A stretch of 64,000 bases of DNA from Ulota crispa (taxonomy: Eukaryota; Streptophyta; Bryopsida; Orthotrichales; Orthotrichaceae). The notes beneath the pieces were generated by a model that was given only the letters and a program-made list of their open reading frames with translations, was not told the DNA's origin and ran no database searches. The number at the start of each line of letters is the position of its first letter. Position 1 is the stretch's first letter. The position numbers and the translations under genes were made by a program. The stretch is taken from contig OY987242.1 in NCBI GenBank assembly GCA_963920765.1, forward strand, positions 7,962,789 through 8,026,788, given 5' to 3'. Below are positions 58,119 through 64,000 of this stretch, piece after piece.

Positions 58119-58580
58119 AAACCCCTAAACCCTAAACCCTTAACGATATGAATCCGAACCCTACGAACTCCCAACCCCTACAAACTCTCAACCCCCTTGA
58201 TGGAACAATTGAAGACATGAGCAAGCAGTAATTTAGGTCTCGTTGAAATTATAAAGAATTTCAGGGCAACATCAGCGGCGGCACATCGTCAGACTCGCAA
58301 GTCTGAGAACATCGAAAGGAAACTTTAGATATAGAAATTTTATTTGCAAGACATAGAAAGGTCCAGTTCGCCACTTCAGAAAGAAGTAAACTTTACCGAA
58401 GTTACGGAATCTCCGATTGAAGAAAGTGAGGATCTAAACAACACTGAAGTGCAATACTTGCAATTTGTGAGAGCATAGAAACAGTTACAATCTCTGTTCA
58501 CAAGCAGCCTAGACTTGCCTAATGACGGCGACCATAGACCGACATTTCCTTCGGATTATAAACCCTAAACCCTAAACCCT
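58119..58580 (-). promoter_or_regulatory. Telo-box clusters upstream of the 526-residue protein gene
   Basis: Two clusters of plant telomere-type repeats: CCCCTAAACCCTAAACCC at about 58121-58138, just before the start codon, and AAACCCTAAACCCTAAACCC at about 58560-58579. Such telo-boxes are typical of plant genes for ribosome biogenesis, translation and cell division. The first could lie in the leader, the second near the promoter. Confidence 0.6.
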
Positions 58581-58658
58581 GGTTCAACCCTGGTTCAAGG
58601 TGTTGTAGAAGCAACCCAAAGCCCCTTACAATCAGGCTCTGGTGACAATTTCTGTCGT

Positions 58659-58926
58659 GCGACCCAGTGTTCGGGGAGAAATTTTAGCTTCACCTGCTGA
58701 AATCTGGCATTTCCCCAGTTTCAACCGGATTTTCAATAACATGCACAGGTTACTTTTTGTAAAATTCAAAATTTCTACTTTAAACATATTATATTTAGAT
58801 TTTTTGAAAAAAAGGACCAATTTTTTAGTCAGTAGTTTCAAGTTTCAATTAGATTTTTTGCAATTTCAACCGGTTGCCACTACACTAACCGCTGATTCTC
58901 CCCAAACCCAAGTGCGACCCACTGTT
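58659..58926. mobile_element. ~240-bp MITE with GGGGAGAA ends and 13-bp flanking repeats
   Basis: GGGGAGAAATTTTAGC (58673) is answered by ATTCTCCCC (58903). The nearly identical 13-mers GCGACCCAGTGTT (58659-58671) and GCGACCCACTGTT (58914-58926) flank it. Whether the 13-mers are a target duplication or part of the element is unclear. Relatives lie at 43384-43906 and near 47590 and 48255. Confidence 0.6.
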
Positions 58927-58960
58927 GGAATCGAAGTCCCACAAATAATATACTTCTACT

Positions 58961-59314
58961 ATAGTAGGAGGTTCTAAAAGGACTTAGGCTTTAAAATTGT
59001 CCACCTTCTCAAATGTACTCAAGTTGTACACGTTGATGTACTCAAATTGTACATGTTGTTTTTCATGGACTTCAACAATGTACAATTGGTGTACATTCAA
59101 GGAGGTGGGCAGTTTTAGAGCCCTATGCCGCATCAATTTCAAAAGTTCATAATAAATTCCACAAAGCTCCAAAAATATATGAAACAACTTGGGTTAGATG
59201 CCAATTCCTCTTGTCTTTCAAGGAAAATTTATTTAAAAAGATTTCAAGAAATTCCGCCTCCCCAAAAATCAGTTTCAACTCTTAGATGGTCGGTTGATGA
59301 GCGTCCTACCTTAT
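58961..59314. mobile_element. 354-bp element with TAGGAGG inverted ends
   Basis: Collinear with 44757-45086, sharing GAAACAACTTGGGTTAGATG and CTCTTGTCTTTCAAGGAAA. It has an extra direct duplication of TGTACTCAA/TTGTACA..GTTG words at 59010-59055. Ends are more eroded (ATAGTAGGAGG ... GCGTCCTACCTTA). Confidence 0.75.
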
Positions 59315-60460
59315 CAAGTTGGTAGTATTGAAGGGCAAAATCACCTTAGAATGCGCCAAATACTCTAGTTTATAGCTTATGAAGTGCCTTCAGGTCGTTT
59401 AAAGATTAAGAGCCGCTTCATACTATGGCAGGTCAAGTCAAGAGGTAGTGGGATTGAGTGGCTAAATTTTGTTAAGTGTCCAAAGAAATGGGTTGAAGAT
59501 AGGCAATAAAATATTGTTTTTGACACCTTTGGTTGCCCTTAGTGTGAAGCCTCTAAAGATCAAGATCAAAAAAGCCAAATTCTTGGTAATGAACTTCCAC
59601 GGCCTCTCAACTTGAATGGTTGTAGTGTGAAGCCTCCAAAGGCCAAGACCAAAATCCAAAATCATACTCCCTCTGTCCCAATATAAAGCTCCAAATTAGG
59701 CATAGTTCTTGTCCCACTAAAAAGCTCCCTCTTGTTAATTTCAATTGTTGAGAAAGTGTTTGTCATGTCCAATGATCTCATGGGGGCAAGTTAAGCAATT
59801 AAAGAGCATTCCTCTCCTAACAAGCTTGGTCTTGCCCATATGAGGTACCATTGTTGCTACTAATCTTTAAATCATCAATAACAAGGAGCTAGCAACATGT
59901 ACAAATATGGTACTTTTTGCATGGAATTTGGGTGTCCAAGCAGCAACATCAAAGCTAGAGATTTTGCACACATTTGGTAGATGGTATAATGATTCTAGAA
60001 TGCATGTGTCATCATTACAAAAACTAAAATAATGACGAGCCAGCATTTTTCACAAACAATGCACAAAAAAGGTACTTTTTGCATGGAATTTGGATGTCTA
60101 AATGGCAACATAAAAACTTGAGATTTTGTAGATATTTGGTAGGTGGTATATTGATTCAAGAATGCATTTGTCATTAGCATAATGACTAAAAATACAGTTA
60201 AGGGTGACTGCAAGAAAGACTTCACGTTTTTGTCTCAAAATGCCTCTTTCTAAGTGTAATACTGGCATTACTACCAATATTGCAAGTACTATTCAGCATC
60301 TTCACAATGGAAATTTGAAACGTCCCTCCCATCCCAAATCTATTGGAAACAAGGCACGTGGCATGTCATTTAGGAAGGCCAACTATAAGTAATAGCAATT
60401 CAATGGATGGATGAAAAAAAATTCACATCTTTAGATGATGTCAGTGGTCAGTGGTACTAA
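59315..60460. other. Spacer with a ~110-bp duplicated block and a Stowaway-like end
   Basis: Two ~110-bp blocks starting GGTACTTTTTGCATGGAATT lie at 59909 and 60071, a direct duplication with a 162-bp period. ACTCCCTCTGTCCCAATAT near 59667 resembles a Stowaway/mariner MITE terminus, but no partner end was found. A 62-codon frame at 60204-60392 is not supported. Confidence 0.5.
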
Positions 60461-60617
60461 CACTAGTAGAAAACTCCTTCCAAAACAACAGAAAACCAAC
60501 AGTTTCTTGTTGATTTGGGCACTTGCCCATGCTAATTGACTAATTTAACAGAATTCTGTAAAAAACTAAATACGTTCTGTTGATTTGGACACCATTATCT
60601 ACATCACCAGAAATTTT

Positions 60618-61640
60618 GGAATCTTTTGAAGATCTTTTGGGAATTTTTTGTGAATCTTTAAGAATCTTCAAGAATCTTTTGGGAATCATTGAGAATCTTT
60701 TCAGGATTTTTAAGAATATTTAAGAATCTTTTTGAGATTTTAGAATCTTTGAGAATCTTTTAGGAATCTTCATGAATCTTTTAGGAATCTTCATGAATCT
60801 TTGGAAAATCTTTTGGAATCTTTTCAAGTTTTTTTGGAATCTTTGAGAATGTTTGAGAATCTTTAAGAATCTTTGAGAATCTTTTAGGAATCTTTTAGGA
60901 ATCTTTGAGAATCTTTTGAAATCTTTGGGAATCTTTTCAAGTTTTTTTGGAATCTTTGAGTGTGTTTGAGAACAATTGAGAATCTTTGAGAATCTTTTAG
61001 GAATCTTTGAGAATCTTTGAGAATCTTTGAGAATTTTTTTGGAATCTTTGAGAATCTTTTGGAATCTTTCAAAATCTTTTCAAGTTTTTTTGGAATCTTT
61101 GAGAATGTTTGAGAACAATTGAGAATCTTTGAGAATCTTTTAGGAATCTTTGAGAATCTTCAAGAATCTTTGAGAATCTTTGAGAATCTTTTGGAATTTT
61201 TGGGAATCTTTTCAAGTTTTTTTGGAATCTTTGAGAATCTTTGAGAATCTTTTGGAATCTTTGGAAATCTTTTCAAGTTTTTTTGGACTTTTTGAGAATG
61301 TTTGAGAACAATTGAGAATCATTGAGAATCTTTGAGAATCTCTTTGGAATCTTCAAGAATCTTTGGAAATCTTTAAGAATCTTTAAGAATCTTTTAGGAA
61401 TCTTTGAGAATCATTTGGAATCTTTGGGAATCTTTTCAAGTATTTTGGAATCTTTGGGAATCTTTTAAAGTATTTTGGAATCTTTGAAAATGTTTGAGAA
61501 CAATTGAGAATCTTTGAGAATCTTTGGGAATCTTTTGAAAATCTTTTTTGAAATTCAAAAAATCTTTGTAAATCTCTAAGAATTTTCAAGAACCTTTTTG
61601 GAATCTTTGAGAGTCTTTTTAAAATCTTTATGAAATTTGT
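60618..61640. repeat. Degenerate GAATCTTTGA minisatellite, long form
   Basis: About 1 kb of GAATCTTT-based units, with a higher-order block (TCTTTTCAAGTTTTTTTGG followed by AATCTTTGAGAATGTTTGAG) repeated about five times. Copy 1 carries fewer of these blocks, so the array has changed length since the two elements diverged. Confidence 0.9.
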
Positions 61641-62479
61641 TAAAGTACTTCAAAATACTTATAGAAATAGAATCTCTTAGACTGAATCAGTCCTTTAGGA
61701 ATCTTTTTGTAAATCATCAAAATACTTTCAAAAAAACTATCACAATAGTTTAGGTTTGTTTTTGAAATCTTTCTAAAACCTTTTTGAACCTCATTAAATT
61801 TTTTTGAAGTTTTCAAAAATAAAAGAAGTTTTCAAAAAAAAAAAATCTTTTAGAAGTTTGAGTGTACATTGACTGGTTTTATTTTCTTTACTTTTCACAA
61901 TTTGGTAAGATTTAAACTTAGCAGCCTTCAAAGTCAAGTAAAAACATGACCATAATAACAAAAAACTCAACAGTTTTTTGTTGATCTAGATACTTTTGGA
62001 CACAACTTCACTAATTCAACAAAATTTTATATAAAAAGTACAACATTTTGTTGTTTTAAATACCAAAATTTCTTTACAAACAAATATAAATGATGCTCCT
62101 CAATTCTTTGAAGAAATCATAAATGTCCCTTAAGGATTAAAAGTACCAAAAATATCTTTGTGTTACATGATAACCAAGTGTAGAGTTTAATGCAAATTCT
62201 TACAAGAAACCAAAGGTGATATTTACATTTCAAATAACACAAGGATATATTTAACATTTCAAAATAGAAGGGCTTTTTTACTAATTTTCCAAAATAATAT
62301 GAGTATAATTGATATTCCTACAAAAAATAAGGACTATTTTTTATGTTTCACATATTTTCGGCATAAACTTGGTATTTTGAAAGACTTAAAGGGTATTTTT
62401 AGTAATTTTCCTTCTATTACTAACCAAATGAATTAAAAAAAAACAATCTTATAAAATATTTTTATAAGCTTTAAAAGAT

Positions 62480-62892
62480 GGGAATTGATATGTGTACCAC
62501 ACTCTTCCAATTACTATACCACACCACGGGGTAAATTTTAGATTTCTACCATCAAAAAGCTGAATTTGAGAATTTTGAATTCAGATTTGGACTTAGAGAC
62601 CATGGTATTGTCTAAAACCATAAAAAAAGTTGCAATTCAACAACACCCAATGAAAATGTGTAGTTAGGGAGAAAATTGTTAATTTTACTTTTGTTTGTAA
62701 AAAAAGATAAGCTCCCCCCATTGGGTGTTGTTGAATTGCAATTGTTTTTATGGTCTTAGACAATACCATGGTCTCTAAGTCCAAATTTGAATTCAAAATT
62801 CTCAAACTCAAATTTTTGATGGTAAAAATCTAAAATTTACTCCAAGAGTGTGGTACAATAGTTCAAAGGGTGTGGTTCACATATTAATGCCC
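62480..62892. mobile_element. Foldback MITE nested in CACTA copy 2
   Basis: Same position within the CACTA element and same flanks as the copy at 10054-10465, so it was present before the two CACTA copies separated. It starts GGGAATTGATATGTGTACC and ends in TATTAATGCCC. The central apex reads AGCTCCCCCCATTGG where copy 1 has AGCTTTTTCATTGG. Confidence 0.85.
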
Positions 62893-63769
62893 TTACAAAA
62901 TATCCAAAACTATTCAAAAGTCAATAGAATTTGGATTTTATAATTGCAAGGATTTAATTTTGTAACTTTTCACGACTTCATGTTATTTGAATCTATCAAA
63001 CTATGGAGGCTATTTTAACAAAATAAGGTTCTTTTTACAAAAAAACTAACACTAAATAATATTTATTAATGAAGCCAACCTTTGTCTGCAACAATCCTTA
63101 TGAGATTTGTGAATTCCAAAAAAAATTTATAAACAAAATCAAAAGGATGGAAATAAACAATTTATTTAAAATTTCTAAACACCTTCTCTGATTTTAGCTC
63201 ATAACTTTTGATAAAAAGATTGAAATCCAAAAAAAATTGTTGGAGGTGAAAGTAAAATACATTTACCAACTTTTCTTAGTTCTAAGTTATTTGAAAAAAA
63301 GTCCTTTAATAGGCGGAAATAGCCTCCAAAGTCTACTGCATTACTAAAGACATGAACATTTGATGTACAAATAGAATTAAGATACCAATGCATGCATGTG
63401 CATTTGCACATTCTCTAGTGGTTTTGAGAATGTGTTAAGGTTGTGGAGTGTGAGAGGAGAGGTGGACGGTTCAAACCCCGCTACCGGCAGCTGCCCAAAA
63501 AGTTTGGGCAGCTGCCCATCCCCCTAAAAAGTTCACATTTTCTTAAAATAATAACAAATTCTATGAAAAAAAAATTTAAAAATGAAAAGAAATAGAATTG
63601 AACAACATAAAATAAGTAATAGAAATCAACAACAAATTAACAAAAAACTGTAAATAATCAACAAAAAATCAACAGAAAAGTACCCAAATCAACTTGACCA
63701 AATTCACAGAAAAAATCAACAGTTTTTGGTTGAAATTCTGTTGATTTTGTGCTGAATTTTCTACTAGTG

Positions 63770-64000
63770 TAAGTAGTGCTAGTTAATGGAGGAGAATACT
63801 AAGCAGGCATGTGGAGTAAAATTTACTAGAATTTCTAAGCTGCCATGTTTTCAATTTTAGTAGTTACAAAAAAACCCCAAAAAATAAAACAGAAAAGGCC
63901 ATTTTTGCTTTATTCAAGACACTTGGATTGATGAAATTGCTTTCTTGGGGAAGTTTGTTTTCCTTCTCCAATGTTTGACCAAAGGATGCCCACTTTGAGA
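63770..64000. other. Spacer to the window end
   Basis: Begins with the TAA target duplication. No gene or repeat end recognised before the window stops. Confidence 0.5.

Larger units (their letters stand above)
60461..63769. mobile_element. Non-autonomous CACTA (En/Spm-type) transposon, copy 2
   Basis: The 3309-bp element starts CACTAGTAGAAAA and ends TTTTCTACTAGTG, with a TAA target duplication (60458-60460 and 63770-63772). It is collinear with copy 1 (8157-11489), including the subterminal AACAGTTT words, the GAATCTTT minisatellite (here longer), the nested foldback MITE and a GC-rich patch near 63460-63510. Different target duplications show two independent insertions. No transposase frame is present. 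Confidence 0.93.

Noticed and set aside
58093..58119. TTG start giving nine extra residues for the 526-residue protein
   Set aside because: Plant nuclear genes rarely start at TTG, and two ATG codons follow directly; the extension also borders an in-frame stop.
58121..58138. Interstitial telomere
   Set aside because: Only two to three telomere-type units in the leader or promoter of a gene; this fits a telo-box and not a telomere remnant.
59660..59690. Stowaway/mariner MITE
   Set aside because: Only one end resembling the Stowaway terminus was found; no inverse end or TA duplication at a suitable distance.

Overview
The window reads as nuclear DNA of a land plant. Four multi-exon genes have GT-AG introns that splice in phase, the fifth gene is intronless, and AAACCCTAA telo-box motifs occur upstream of genes. 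The gene content includes a plastid ferredoxin:thioredoxin reductase catalytic subunit and a cell-wall pectinesterase. Exons are GC-richer than the very AT-rich intergenic DNA. The species cannot be named from sequence alone; a bryophyte or other seed-free plant is possible, but this is only a guess.

Layout. 1-12.7 kb is AT-rich repeat territory. It holds TTAA-flanked inverted-repeat elements, a decayed multi-exon gene on the minus strand (3618-5473; zinc-finger-like N-terminus and a 2OG-Fe(II) oxygenase-like C-terminus), a copia-type LTR fragment, a complete 3.3-kb non-autonomous CACTA transposon with a 3-bp target duplication, and a 150-bp hairpin element. The five intact genes are FTR catalytic chain (13596-15648, +), a NIT2/omega-amidase-type nitrilase (21099-24566, +), a type II pectinesterase (30608-33954, +), a 1261-residue PRUNE-like protein (34952-42004, -) that converges on the pectinesterase, and an intronless uncharacterised 526-residue protein (56512-58092, -). 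I rebuilt every exon junction of the first four by hand, and all phases agree.

Between the genes lies a dense set of short non-autonomous DNA transposons. I could sort them into families by shared terminal inverted repeats and target duplications: a ~400-bp foldback family with 8-bp duplications (four copies), two CACTA elements, two elements with Harbinger-like TTA/TAA duplications, TTAA-bounded families of ~230 bp and ~0.95 kb, a family ending in GGATACCCC, and a family ending in TAGGAGGC. A hAT transposase C-terminal remnant lies at about 53.0-53.2 kb. No tRNA, rRNA, CRISPR or viral gene was recognised.

The genes do not form a functional cluster; they are independent housekeeping or cell-wall genes. 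The most unusual items are: (1) the decayed zinc-finger/oxygenase gene, whose two internal stops and one lost metal-site histidine can each be explained by a single C-to-T change; (2) the PRUNE-like protein, which has lost the metal-binding Asp and DHH motifs of its family and carries a roughly 900-residue disordered N-terminus in one exon; (3) a pair of CACTA elements that share a large GAATCTTT minisatellite and the same nested foldback element; and (4) two long near-perfect hairpins that could be small-RNA precursors.
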